A stretch of DNA of 64,000 nucleotides from DATJZG01 sp035499295 (GTDB lineage Bacteria; Myxococcota; Myxococcia; Myxococcales; Anaeromyxobacteraceae), in assembly GCA_035499295.1 (NCBI GenBank), contig DATJZG010000110.1:3429-67428 (forward strand). The letters run 5' to 3'. A program made the translations under genes and the position numbers. The notes beneath the pieces were generated by a model that was given only the letters and a program-made list of their open reading frames with translations, did no database searches and was not told where the DNA came from. Positions within the stretch are counted from its first letter, which is position 1. Each line of letters begins with the position of its first letter. Of this stretch, positions 14,731-23,643 are shown one piece after another.

Positions 14731-16025
14731 CGGGGAGACTTCTCCCGGGCGGGAGAGGGCCGGCTTTCCCCCGGGGGGCCAGTCGGGCGCTTCCCCGGCG
14801 GGGAGTCCGGCAGGAGGGGGTTCGCGACCTCTCGAGCGCGGACCTCCTGCCCGGCCTCGATGCCGTCGGGGGGATTGAGGACGATGAGGTCGTCCGCCTT
14901 GAGCCCGGACACCACCTCCAGCGAAGCGCCGTAGTCGCGGCCGATGGCGAGCGCCTGCAGGCGGACGCGCTGGTTCTGGTCGACCACCACCGCTCGCAGA
15001 CCCTCCGAGCGGAAGAGGAGCGCGTTCACCGGCACCCGGAGCCGGTCCCCCTCCAGCTGGATGTGGAGATGGACCTGGGCGTACCCGCCCGGCAGGAGCC
15101 TTCCCTCCCGGTTCGGGACGTCCACCTCGGTGAGCAGGGCGTGCGTGGCGAGGTCGATCGCCCCGGCAGTGCGAACCACCTCGCCCCGGAATGTCTCGCC
15201 GGGGTAGTGGGTCACGGTGAGGTAGGCGGGCAGGCCCGGGCGGATGGAAGGTGCGAAAGCCTCGGGCACGCTCACGTAGACCCGCATGGGATCGGTCTTT
15301 GCCAGCACGAAGAGGAGCTGCGAAGCCCCTCCGTTCCCGGCGTTGATGAGGGTGCCGATGTCGACGTTGCGCCGGGTGATGACGCCTTCGAACGGGCTGT
15401 AGATCCGCTGGAAGGACTTGGTCTCCTCCAGGCGGCGCACGTTGGCCTCGAGGGAGTGGACGATGGCCCTCTTGGCGGCGAGATCGCCCGCGGCGTTGTC
15501 GACCTCCTGGCGGGAGACGCTGTCGGTCTTGAGCAACTCGCGGTAGCGGGCCTCGGTGATCTCGGAGAGGTGCTCGTTGGCCTGCGCCGTGACGAGGTCG
15601 GCCCTGGCCGAGAGAAGCTGCTGATCGACCTCCGGCGTGTCGATGTCGGCGAGCGGCTCCCCCTGCACCACCCGGCTTCCGATGTCGTGGTACCACTTTC
15701 GCAAGTAGCCGTTGGTGCGCGCGTAGATGGGCGACTCGACGAACGCCTGCAGCGTCCCGGGGAGCACGAGCTCCTCGGAGGCGACCTGGGCGGCCGGGTG
15801 GATGACCGCCACGGTGGGGATGGTCTGCGCCTCGGTGTCCTTGGCGAGCGCCTGGAACTGACGGTGTCGCCACACCATGAGGAGCCCGCCGATCACCACC
15901 AGCGAGGCGGCCAGTACCGAGAAGACGAGGAAGAGCGCGCTCTTCTGAGCCGGCCGTCGCGCGGGCTCTCCCTCGCGGGCGTCGTCGATCGGGGTGCGTC
16001 TCTCGCCGGAAGATGTGTCGCTCAT
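14727..16025 (-). CDS. RND-pump periplasmic adaptor (HlyD/MFP family)
   Basis: 432 residues with one N-terminal membrane anchor (about residues 30-51), lipoyl half-motif 'YARTNGYLRKWYHDIGSRVVQGEPLADIDTPEVDQQL', a coiled-coil hairpin (roughly residues 115-185), and the second half 'SPFEGVITRRNVDIGTL'. The beta-barrel and membrane-proximal domains follow, and the C-terminus is Pro-rich and charged. It links the inner-membrane RND pump to the outer-membrane channel. It overlaps the pump gene by four bases and the channel gene by four bases. Confidence 0.92.
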   Translation of the reverse strand: MSDTSSGERRTPIDDAREGEPARRPAQKSALFLVFSVLAASLVVIGGLLMVWRHRQFQALAKDTEAQTIPTVAVIHPAAQVASEELVLPGTLQAFVESPIYARTNGYLRKWYHDIGSRVVQGEPLADIDTPEVDQQLLSARADLVTAQANEHLSEITEARYRELLKTDSVSRQEVDNAAGDLAAKRAIVHSLEANVRRLEETKSFQRIYSPFEGVITRRNVDIGTLINAGNGGASQLLFVLAKTDPMRVYVSVPEAFAPSIRPGLPAYLTVTHYPGETFRGEVVRTAGAIDLATHALLTEVDVPNREGRLLPGGYAQVHLHIQLEGDRLRVPVNALLFRSEGLRAVVVDQNQRVRLQALAIGRDYGASLEVVSGLKADDLIVLNPPDGIEAGQEVRAREVANPLLPDSPPGKRPTGPPGESRPSPAREKSPR

Positions 16026-19000
16026 GTCGCCGCCGCCCCTTGTCCGGAAGCCCGAGCGTGCCTGCGCTCGACCCAGCCGTGGATGATGGAGAAGACGCAG
16101 GGCACGAAGAAGAGGGTGGCTACGGTGGCGAACAGGAGGCCCCCGATCACGGCGCGCCCGAGCGGGGCGTTCTGCTCGCCGCCCTCGCCCAGGCCGATGG
16201 CCATGGGGACCATGCCGATGATCATGGCGAGCGCGGTCATGATGACCGGCCGGATGCGGACGAAGCCGGCCTCGAGTGCCGCCTCGAAAGCGCTCTTCCC
16301 CTCCCGCAGCTGCTCGCGCGCGAAGGAGATCATGAGGATGCTGTTGGCCGTCGCCACCCCCATGCACATGATGGCCCCGGTCAACGAGGGCACGCTCAGG
16401 GTGGTGTGGGTGAAGAGCAGCATCCAGCAGATCCCGGCGAGCGCCCCGGGGAGCGCGGTGATGATGATGAAGGGGTCGAGCCACGACTGGAAGTTGACGA
16501 CGATGAGGAGGTAGGCGAGGACGATGGCGGCGACGAGCCCCACCCCGAGGCCGAAGAACGACGAGGCCATGGTCTGCACCTGACCCCGGATGAAGATCCG
16601 GCTGCCGCGGGGCAGTTCCTTCCGGATGGCGGCCACCGCCTTGCCCACCTCCTCGGATACCGAACCCAAGTCGCGCCGGGAGACGGAGGCGTACACGTTG
16701 ACCATGGGTTGGACGTTGTAGTGGGAGACGGAGGCGGGGCGCGCCACGGTGGACATGGAGGTGAGGTTGGCGAGGATCTGGGGCGGCGCCCTGCCACCGC
16801 TCGGGGTGACGGGGGTGTTCTGCAGCGCCTGGAAGGTGTCGACCCGGTACTGCGGGGTCTGAACCGCGACGTTGTAGCTCACCCCGTTCTTGGGATCGAG
16901 CCAGAAGTTCGGGGCGGTCTGGAAGCTGCCCGAAAGCGAGACGAGCACGTTCTGGGCGATGTCGCGCGCCTCGACGCCCATGTCCTGCGCGCGGGTGCGC
17001 TCGATGTTCATGTAGAGGGTGGGGGCGTCGAAGGCCTGCTGGACGTGCACGTCGGCCGTTCCCGGGACATGGCGGATCTGGTTGGCGAGCTTGAGGCCGG
17101 CTCGGTAGTTGGTCTCCTGATCCTGCCCCAGGATCTGGATGTCGATGGGGGCCGGGGTGCCGAAGTTCAGGATCTGCGTCACGATGTCCGCCGGCTGGAA
17201 GAAGAACTGGACGCCGGGAAACTCCCTCGGCAGGCTGCGGCGCAGTTCGTCCACGTACTCGCTGGTGGGCCGGTTCCGCTCCTCCTTGAGCTGGACCAGG
17301 ATCTCGGCGTCCGAGGTCCCGATGGTACCCGAGTTGCTGTAGGTGAGGTTGATGCCGGAGTAGGGGAGGCCGATGTTGTCGAGGACGGTGATCAGGTCCT
17401 CCTCGGGGATGGTGCGGCGGATGAGCTGGTTCACCTGATCGGTGAGGCGGGCGGTCTCCTCGATGCGCAAGCCGGTGCGCGCGCGCAGGTGGAGCCGGAT
17501 CTGCCCGGCGTCGACGTTCGGGAAGAAGTCCCGCCCGAGCACGAGGGTGAGCGCGGCGGAGAGCGTGCAGAAGGCGAGGAAGCAGGCGGCGAACGGCCAG
17601 GCGTGCTCGAGCGCGGTGGTGAGCGCGCGCCGGTAGGCGGCGCGGAAACGCTCGAAGCCCCGCTCGAACGCCTGCTGGAAGCGGCGGAGAGGGCCCATCC
17701 GTTCGCCGACGTGGTCCTCGGCGTGGTACTCGTCCTTGGCGCTCAAGAGGTACTTCGCCAGGGTCGGCACGATGGTGCGCGACCAGCCGTAGGAGGCGAG
17801 CATGGCGAAGGTCACCGCCTCCGCCAGGGGGACGAACAGGTAGCGGGCCACTCCCGAGAGCAGGAACATCGGGATGAACACGATGCAGATGCAGATGGTC
17901 GACACGAAGGCGGGGACGGCGATCTGCTGCGCCCCGTCCAGGATGGCCTGCACCGTCTCCTTGCCCATGGCGAGGTTGCGGTTGATGTTCTCGATCTCGA
18001 CGGTGGCGTCGTCGACCAGGATGCCGACGGCGAGGGCCAGGCCGCCGAGTGTCATGATGTTGATGGTCTCGCCGAGCGCGCTCAGGCAGAGGATGCTGAC
18101 GAGGATGGAGAGCGGGATGGAGATGGCGATGATGAGCGTGCTCTTCCAGTTCCCGAGGAAGAGCAGGATCATGGCCGCGGTCAGGCAGGCGGCGATGAGC
18201 GCCTCGCGGAGCACGCCCTGGATGGCGGCGCGGACGAACAGGGACTGGTCGAAGAAGGTGGTGATGTTGAGCCCGTCCGGCAAGGAGGGGCGGTAGTCCT
18301 TGAGCGTCTGCTTCACCCGGTCGACGATGGAGAGGGTGGAGGCATTGCCGGTTTTGTAGACGCTCATGAGCACGCCGCGCTGGCCGTTCGCCAGGACGAC
18401 GTTGGTCTGGGGGACGAAGCCATCGCGGACGTGCGCGACGTCCCGGAGGTAGATGGTGGAGCCGTTCACCGTCTTCACCGGGAGATCGTTCAGGGCCGCC
18501 ACCGAGCTCGGGCTGCCGTTCATCTCCACGTTGTATTCGAGGGCCCCCAGCTTGGCGGTGCCGGTGGGCAGGATCAGGTTCTGGGCGTTGACGGCGTTCA
18601 CGATGTCCACCGCCGACAGCCCCTTCGCCTGCAGAGCGGTCGGATCGATGTCGACCGAGATGACGCGCTGCTTGCCGCCGTAGGGGAACGGCATGGAGGC
18701 GCCCTGGACGGTAGCGAGCTGCGTGCGGATGAAGTTGTTGCCGTAATCGAAGAGCTGCTGTTCGCTGAGCCGGTCGCTCGTCAGGCCGATCTGCAGGACC
18801 GGCACGGTCGAGGCGGAGTAGATCATGACGAGCGGCGGGGTGGTGCCGGGCGGGAGGCTGCGCAGGAAGGTCTGCGAGATGGCCGCGGTCTGCGCCAGGG
18901 CCGTCTGCACGTTGGCGTTCGGCTGGAAGAAGACCTTGATGATGGCGATCCCGGTAAGCGACTGCGATTCGATGTGCTCGACGTCGTTCACGAGCGTGGT

Positions 19001-19213
19001 GACGCCGCGCTCGACGTTGGAGGTGATGCGCCGCTCCATCTCCTGCGGCTGGAGCCCGTTGTAGCTCCAGACGAGGGCGATTACCGGGATGTTGATCTCC
19101 GGGAAGATGTCCGTGGGGGTCCGCGAGAGGACGAACGGCGTCGTGAGGAGGATGACGAGCGCCAGCACCACGAAGGTGTACGGCCTCGAGAGGGCCAGTC
19201 GGACGATCCACAT
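16022..19213 (-). CDS. RND efflux transporter, HAE1/AcrB-like inner-membrane pump
   Basis: 1063 residues, full length for the family. The first helix starts at residue 12, and 'TPTDIFPEINIPVIALVWSYNGL' is the classic RND N-terminal porter entry. TM4 carries the two adjacent aspartates of the proton relay in VGILVDDATVEIENI. The second half repeats the pattern (RDFFPNVDAGQIRLHL, then GVATANSILMISF). Sequence resembles the multidrug or hydrophobe branch rather than the CusA metal branch. First gene of a three-gene operon; no TetR or MarR regulator gene is adjacent, so control is unknown. Confidence 0.92.
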   Translation of the reverse strand: MWIVRLALSRPYTFVVLALVILLTTPFVLSRTPTDIFPEINIPVIALVWSYNGLQPQEMERRITSNVERGVTTLVNDVEHIESQSLTGIAIIKVFFQPNANVQTALAQTAAISQTFLRSLPPGTTPPLVMIYSASTVPVLQIGLTSDRLSEQQLFDYGNNFIRTQLATVQGASMPFPYGGKQRVISVDIDPTALQAKGLSAVDIVNAVNAQNLILPTGTAKLGALEYNVEMNGSPSSVAALNDLPVKTVNGSTIYLRDVAHVRDGFVPQTNVVLANGQRGVLMSVYKTGNASTLSIVDRVKQTLKDYRPSLPDGLNITTFFDQSLFVRAAIQGVLREALIAACLTAAMILLFLGNWKSTLIIAISIPLSILVSILCLSALGETINIMTLGGLALAVGILVDDATVEIENINRNLAMGKETVQAILDGAQQIAVPAFVSTICICIVFIPMFLLSGVARYLFVPLAEAVTFAMLASYGWSRTIVPTLAKYLLSAKDEYHAEDHVGERMGPLRRFQQAFERGFERFRAAYRRALTTALEHAWPFAACFLAFCTLSAALTLVLGRDFFPNVDAGQIRLHLRARTGLRIEETARLTDQVNQLIRRTIPEEDLITVLDNIGLPYSGINLTYSNSGTIGTSDAEILVQLKEERNRPTSEYVDELRRSLPREFPGVQFFFQPADIVTQILNFGTPAPIDIQILGQDQETNYRAGLKLANQIRHVPGTADVHVQQAFDAPTLYMNIERTRAQDMGVEARDIAQNVLVSLSGSFQTAPNFWLDPKNGVSYNVAVQTPQYRVDTFQALQNTPVTPSGGRAPPQILANLTSMSTVARPASVSHYNVQPMVNVYASVSRRDLGSVSEEVGKAVAAIRKELPRGSRIFIRGQVQTMASSFFGLGVGLVAAIVLAYLLIVVNFQSWLDPFIIITALPGALAGICWMLLFTHTTLSVPSLTGAIMCMGVATANSILMISFAREQLREGKSAFEAALEAGFVRIRPVIMTALAMIIGMVPMAIGLGEGGEQNAPLGRAVIGGLLFATVATLFFVPCVFSIIHGWVERRHARASGQGAAAT

Positions 19214-19365
19214 GAGGGAGCCGAGATACCTTATGCCCGGGACATCCGGAGGGAATCGGGTACCACAGAACGCCGCCGGGGTCTAAGCGCTCTCGCCCGC
19301 ACCGGCGAGGCTTAACGAAACTTCAACGGACCGCGCCCTCGCCCCCGGGGCACTGCGGCCGGAGC

Positions 19366-19914
19366 TCACGTCTTCGGGCCCAGGACGGAAGCGCCGCCCG
19401 GGGCGGCAGGCTCCAGCTTCCGGAAGCAGCCGACGAGCTCGGCGAGGATGGAGACCGCGATCTCGCCGGGCGTGGCGGCGCCGAGCGGCAGGCCCACCGG
19501 TCCGTGGACGCGTTCCAGGGCCGGCTCCTCGAACCCCTGGGCCCGCAGGCGCTCCCTCAGCCCCGCCTGCGTGCTCTTGCCTCCCAGGCACCCGACGTAG
19601 AAGGCCCCGGAGCGCAAGGCCGCGCCGATGGCGGGGTCGTCGAGCTGCGGGTCGTGGGCCAGGGAGACGAGCGCCGAGCGGCGGTCGAGGCGGATGCGCG
19701 CGAGCGCCGTCTCGGGAGGCTCCGCGGCGACCTCGACGCCGGGGAACCGCTCCGGGGTCGCGAAGCCGGGACGCGGGTCGACCACCACCACGGCGAGGCC
19801 GGCGAGCTGGGCCATCGGGGCGAGGGCTTGAGCGATTCGCGCGGCGCCCACGATGACGAGGCGCGGGGGCGGAACGGCAGGGGAGAGGGTTACGGGCGCG
19901 CCGGTGGGTTCCAT
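19366..19914 (-). CDS. XdhC-family protein, Rossmann domain only
   Basis: 182 residues from ATG 19914; GTG 19956 would add 14. It has an N-terminal Rossmann motif LVIVGAARIAQALAPMAQL, then VVVVDPRPGFATPERFPG, SLAHDPQLDDPAI, FYVGCLGGKSTQAGLRERL and the family's closing HGPVGLPLGAATPGEIAVSI. XdhC proteins insert sulfurated molybdenum cofactor into xanthine-dehydrogenase-type enzymes. The usual N-terminal XdhC domain is absent, and no molybdo-enzyme gene is in the window, so its client is unknown. Confidence 0.85.
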   Translation of the reverse strand: MEPTGAPVTLSPAVPPPRLVIVGAARIAQALAPMAQLAGLAVVVVDPRPGFATPERFPGVEVAAEPPETALARIRLDRRSALVSLAHDPQLDDPAIGAALRSGAFYVGCLGGKSTQAGLRERLRAQGFEEPALERVHGPVGLPLGAATPGEIAVSILAELVGCFRKLEPAAPGGASVLGPKT

Positions 19915-20043
19915 GGCCGGGAGCGTACCCTTTCGGGGTATGGCGCGCACGAGCAAACCGGGCCGCCGCCCGCGCGGCGGCGGGGCCGAAGAAGCGCCGA
20001 GGCGCGAGGGGGGGCGCCTCCTCCTCTGCCGCCGGCTCCCCGC

Positions 20044-20835
20044 TCACGCGGCGTCATAGGCCTCTCGCACGCGATCGGCCCCGCAGTCCCGCTCGAGCCG
20101 CCGCACCGTGAAGTGCGAGCGGGCGGTCTCCTGGAAGTGATGGATGAAGAGCGTGTTGATGGCGGCCCCGCCCAGGGCGCCGACGAGCGGCACGAGTTGG
20201 GCCGCGACCTTCTCGGTGACGCTCACGCCGAGCCGCTGCGCGATGCGCGCCAGGAGCTGAAGGATCGCTGGGGCGCCCTTGTCCCCGAGTGCCTCGGTCA
20301 CGCCCCGCCCGGCCACGAATTCCGCGGCCTCGGCGACGGCCCGCGCCAGGACGGCTCGGGTAGCGAAGTAGGAGGCGTCCGAGGCGTCGTCGGTCGCCGA
20401 GCGCGAGCCGTACGCGAAGACCGCGAGGCACTCGAGGCGACTCGCCACCTGCGAGAGGTCCTCTCCCTGGGCCCTGGCGTTGTCGGCGATGGAGCGCAGC
20501 ATGACGGTGAGCGAGACGGGCAGCTCCACGAGGAGCCCGGGGAGGCCAGTCGCCCCCCCGACGGCGCCGGTGACCGCCACCGCCCCGCGGTGGAGCCAGT
20601 CGGAGGCCGGCACCGCCCTGCGATCGAGGGTGCGCAGCGCGACCCCGAGGGACGCGGAGAGCGCCCTGCGCGTGCCCGCCTGGATGGCCCGCTGCGCCCC
20701 CTCCGGCAGGCTCCTCACGAGCGCCTCGACGGGCCTCCCGGCAGCGTCGGCGATCCGAATCGCGAGCCCCGGGTTCTCCAGGGTCTTCTTCGCCCTTGCG
20801 AGCGCCTCGAGGTCGCCTGGGGAGAGGCCTGCCAT
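20044..20835 (-). CDS. EcsC-family protein
   Basis: 263 residues starting at ATG 20835. The protein shows the EcsC pattern: a helical N-terminus, a small-residue-rich hydrophobic segment (VAVTGAVGGATGLPGLLVELPVSLTVMLRSIAD), and a C-terminal Gly/Ala-rich hydrophobic segment (VPLVGALGGAAINTLFIHHF). EcsC is named after a Bacillus ABC-transporter-linked protein of unknown biochemical function. A frame extends further upstream, but the composition there is unlike protein. Neighbours give no functional clue; XdhC follows after a 129-base gap. Confidence 0.8.
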   Translation of the reverse strand: MAGLSPGDLEALARAKKTLENPGLAIRIADAAGRPVEALVRSLPEGAQRAIQAGTRRALSASLGVALRTLDRRAVPASDWLHRGAVAVTGAVGGATGLPGLLVELPVSLTVMLRSIADNARAQGEDLSQVASRLECLAVFAYGSRSATDDASDASYFATRAVLARAVAEAAEFVAGRGVTEALGDKGAPAILQLLARIAQRLGVSVTEKVAAQLVPLVGALGGAAINTLFIHHFQETARSHFTVRRLERDCGADRVREAYDAA

Positions 20836-21010
20836 GGACAGAGGGTACCCGACCTTCGCGCCGGGGCGGCGCCCTCGAGGCACGCCCAGATGCAGAGCTG
20901 CGCCCTGTAGGCTGAACTCATGTTCCGTAAGGGTCCGACGGACCTGCGAGGGTGCCGGGTCGGCGCCCCCCGGGGCGCGGTAGACTCTCGCCAAGGCGGG
21001 GATCCACACG

Positions 21011-21802
21011 ATGGTTCGATGTCGCATCGCCCCTTCCGCTTCCGCGTGCGCGCTCGCCGTCCTCCTCGGCTGCCCGCAGGCCCCCCGGCCGGCCGGGGCG
21101 GGGAAGGGGACGGTGTCCGAGCGTCCGGGCGATTTCGTCTCGCTCGCCGAGATCGATCCGAGCGTGGTGCTCGAGCTGCGCTACTTCGGCTCGCACAATT
21201 TCCTCGGCAAGCGCGTGCCGGGCTACCGGGCCGAGAAGTGCCTTCTCACCCGGCCGACGGCCGAGGCTCTGAGGAAGGCGCAGGCCGACCTCAAGCCCTT
21301 CGGCCTCTCCCTCAAAGTCTACGACTGCTATCGGCCGCAGCGGGCCGTCGACGCCTTCATCGCCTGGGCCAAGGACCCGGGCGAGACGAGGATGCAGGGC
21401 GAGTTCTTCCCGCGGGTTCCGAAGGACCGCATCTTCGCCGAGGGCTATCTGGTGGCGCGCAGCGGCCACAGCCGCGGCAGCACCGTCGACCTGACGGTCA
21501 TCGCCCTGCCCGCGGCGCCGCAGGAGAGCTACCGGGAGGGCGACGCGCTCCGCGACTGCGGCCTGCCCGCAGGCGAGCGCTTCCGGGACAACAGCCTCGA
21601 CTTCGGGACAGGCTACGACTGCTTCGACCCCCTCGCCAACGTGGAGAACCCGCGCATCGGCGTCGATCAGAGGACGAAGCGGATCATGCTCCGCGCCCTG
21701 CTGGAGAAGCACGGGTTCAAGCCCTACCCGCCGGAGTGGTGGCACTTCACCCTGCGGGACGAGCCCTACCCGGAGACCTGGTTCGACTTCGAGATCGAGT
21801 GA
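21011..21802 (+). CDS. D-alanyl-D-alanine dipeptidase (VanX/DdpX family), lipoprotein
   Basis: 263 residues. An N-terminal signal with lipobox-like LAVLLGC (Cys21) suggests export as a lipoprotein. The catalytic set of the VanX family is complete: Arg108 in CYRP, His153 and Asp160 in SGHSRGSTVD, and Glu242 and His245 in PEWWHF, which bind the zinc ion and act as base. It would cleave D-Ala-D-Ala released from cell-wall turnover. No van-type ligase is nearby, so a role in muropeptide recycling rather than glycopeptide resistance is likely. Confidence 0.9.
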   Translation: MVRCRIAPSASACALAVLLGCPQAPRPAGAGKGTVSERPGDFVSLAEIDPSVVLELRYFGSHNFLGKRVPGYRAEKCLLTRPTAEALRKAQADLKPFGLSLKVYDCYRPQRAVDAFIAWAKDPGETRMQGEFFPRVPKDRIFAEGYLVARSGHSRGSTVDLTVIALPAAPQESYREGDALRDCGLPAGERFRDNSLDFGTGYDCFDPLANVENPRIGVDQRTKRIMLRALLEKHGFKPYPPEWWHFTLRDEPYPETWFDFEIE

Positions 21803-21897
21803 GGGGAGGTCGGGCGCGCTCTCGCGCGGGGTGGCTCCGGCGGCGGACGAAGGCGCACCTCCCGTGCGGGGTCGGCCCCCCCCCTTCGCGCACCGGG

Positions 21898-21903
21898 TAT
21901 ACT
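21898..21903 (+). promoter_or_regulatory. Probable -10 element of the HTH/PBP regulator gene
   Basis: TATACT (five of six bases of the consensus) ends 11 bases before ATG 21915, so transcription would begin within a few bases of the start codon. No good -35 is visible at the right spacing, which suggests a regulated promoter. No Shine-Dalgarno lies between the two. Confidence 0.4.
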
Positions 21904-21914
21904 CGGGCGCTGCG

Positions 21915-22790
21915 ATGGCCGACCCCCTGCTCAAGACGGAAGAGATCGCCCTGGTCCTGCGCGTGCACCCGAAGCACGTCTACCGCCTCCTCAAGAAAGG
22001 GCTCCCCGGGAGGCGCGTCGGGTCGGAGTGGAGGTTCTCGCGAGACGAGGTCCTCGCCTGGTCCGGCGGCAAGGCGTCGAAGCCGGAGGAGGGTCCGGGG
22101 CCGGCCCAGCCGGCGTTGGGCCCGGAGGCGCCGCCGGCCCTGGTCGCGGCCAACGGGGACGTGGCCGTCTTGGCGCTCCTCAAGCTCTCCGCCGCCGTCG
22201 GCCCCCCGCTGCTCGGCTTCGTCCAGGCGGACATGGGCTCGGCCGCCGAGCTCCTGCGCAGGCGCGCGGTCCTCGCCGCTGGGGCGCATGCGGGGGGGTT
22301 CCCGAGCCACGTCGGCGACGAGCGGGTGGCGAGGCTGCACCTCGTGCAGCGGGAGATCGGGCTCCTCTACCCGAAGGGCCCGCGGGCCTTCCGGATCAAG
22401 GACCTCGCGAGGAAGCGGCTCGCCTCCCGCCCCCCGAGCGCCGGCGTGCGCACCTACCTCGACGAGGCGCTCACTAGGGCGGGGCTCGACCCCGCCAAGG
22501 TCCACCGAAAGGCCGTCATCCTCGACTCGCACCTCGACGTGGTGCTCGCGGTGGCGGCCGGGCGCGCCGACGTCGGGCTCGGATCGCGGGCGTGGGGCGA
22601 GCGGGCCGGGCTGGCGTTCTTCCCGCTGGCGAGCGAGGCCTACGGCCTCATCGTCAAGGCGCGCGACCTCGGTGACAGTCGCGTCGTGCGACTCTGCGAG
22701 CTGGCACAGGGGAAGCGCTTCCGGGCCGAGGTCGGTGCCGTTGCCGGCTACGACACCTCCGGCGCGGGCGACATCCGCTACGACGCCTAA
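21915..22790 (+). CDS. Transcriptional regulator: excisionase-type HTH fused to a PBP-like ligand domain
   Basis: 291 residues. Residues 5-50 are a MerR/excisionase-like winged HTH (LLKTEEIALVLRVHPKHVYRLLKKGLPGRRVGSEWRFSRDEV). After a Pro/Ala linker, residues 85-290 form a periplasmic-binding-protein-like domain, with the signatures GVRTYLDEAL, SHLDVVLAVAAGRADVGLGSRA and LAFFPLASEAYGLIV. This combination is known from one-component regulators that sense molybdate, tungstate or related ligands in the cytoplasm. The ligand here is not determinable. The frame is open further upstream but ATG 21915 begins the conserved domain. Confidence 0.82.
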   Translation: MADPLLKTEEIALVLRVHPKHVYRLLKKGLPGRRVGSEWRFSRDEVLAWSGGKASKPEEGPGPAQPALGPEAPPALVAANGDVAVLALLKLSAAVGPPLLGFVQADMGSAAELLRRRAVLAAGAHAGGFPSHVGDERVARLHLVQREIGLLYPKGPRAFRIKDLARKRLASRPPSAGVRTYLDEALTRAGLDPAKVHRKAVILDSHLDVVLAVAAGRADVGLGSRAWGERAGLAFFPLASEAYGLIVKARDLGDSRVVRLCELAQGKRFRAEVGAVAGYDTSGAGDIRYDA

Positions 22791-22833
22791 AGGCCGTTCC
22801 GGAGATCGCCCTTCACGACCGCGCGGCGGCCAA

Positions 22834-23520
22834 CTACCTCCCGGAACCGGCGGCAACCCCCCCCATCGCGGCGGATGCGCTCGAGGGCCGCATCAGCAGG
22901 TCGAACTCGACGTTCACCTCGTCGTCCACGCCGATGGTCCCGAAGGCCGTGTGGTAGGGCCGGATGCCGAAGTCGCTCTGCGCGAAGGTGGCGCTGCCGG
23001 TGGCCCGCAGCCAGGGGCCTTCCGCGCGCACCTTGAGGGTCACCGAGATCGGTCGCGTGGTCCCGTGGAGCGTCAGGCTTCCGCGCATGACGCCCTCCAC
23101 CTCGCGGTTCCCGACCTCGCCCGTGTCCCGGAACTCGTCGGCCCGGAATCGGATCTCCGGGAACCTCTTCGCGTCGAGGACCTCCGGCCCGAGCGCGGTG
23201 CGGCTCACCTCGTCCCGGCTGGCGGCGTTGAGGCGGGGCTCCTGATCGTGCATGGAGCTCGCGTCCACCACCACGAGGACGCTCGTGTCCGGCAGCCTCC
23301 CTGGGTCGTAGCGCGCCTCGGCGTGCCAGCGGGAGGGAACGAAGAGGTGGTTGTGGGCGAGGCCGGAGAGAAGCCCCGACTTCGAGACCCGGATGGCGAG
23401 GACGCTGGCGGACGGGTCGGCGATGAGCGGTTCCGCCGCGGCGGCTCGCGGTGCGGGCGCCGCTGCGAGCACCGCACACCACCACCAAGCGATCCCGATG
23501 CGTCCCGGTCTCGTGCCCAT
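22834..23520 (-). CDS. YceI-family secreted lipid-binding protein
   Basis: 228 residues from ATG 23520, which has a good GGAGG/GAGGTGA region upstream. A signal peptide (WWWCAVLAAAPAPRAAAA) precedes a YceI lipocalin-like domain with SVLAIRVSKSGLLSGLAHNHLF, VVDASSMHDQEP, KRFPEIRFRADEF and GSLTLHGTTRPISVTLKV, ending in the family's FGIRPYHTAFGTIGVDDEVNVEFDL. YceI proteins bind polyisoprenoids such as quinone-related lipids in the periplasm. Single-gene unit, convergent with the regulator gene. Confidence 0.92.
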   Translation of the reverse strand: MGTRPGRIGIAWWWCAVLAAAPAPRAAAAEPLIADPSASVLAIRVSKSGLLSGLAHNHLFVPSRWHAEARYDPGRLPDTSVLVVVDASSMHDQEPRLNAASRDEVSRTALGPEVLDAKRFPEIRFRADEFRDTGEVGNREVEGVMRGSLTLHGTTRPISVTLKVRAEGPWLRATGSATFAQSDFGIRPYHTAFGTIGVDDEVNVEFDLLMRPSSASAAMGGVAAGSGR

Positions 23521-23643
23521 CTGGTCACCTCGCCTCCTGCTCCCATTCCACACCTCGCCCCGGGACGGCGGGACACGGAACTCGGGCGAGAGGCGGTCGG
23601 GCGAGGGCGGGATGCCGCGATGGGGCCGGGAGCTCTCGGGACC

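Noticed and set aside
14727..19211. Several very long open frames opposite or out of frame with known genes, such as a 1494-codon frame here and a 1417-codon plus-strand frame at 20920-25173
   Set aside because: They run through RND pump, adaptor and other clear genes in another frame. Their translations are Arg/Gly/Ala/Pro-rich with no motif, as expected from very GC-rich DNA with few stop codons.
19292..19309. CTCGCC-N6-GGCGAG between XdhC-like and RND genes as a terminator
   Set aside because: Only a 6-bp stem with no T-run in a GC-rich region; chance is likely.
20920..21010. A plus-strand protein start upstream of the VanX-type gene
   Set aside because: The frame has no family signature before ATG 21011 and its composition is shadow-like.
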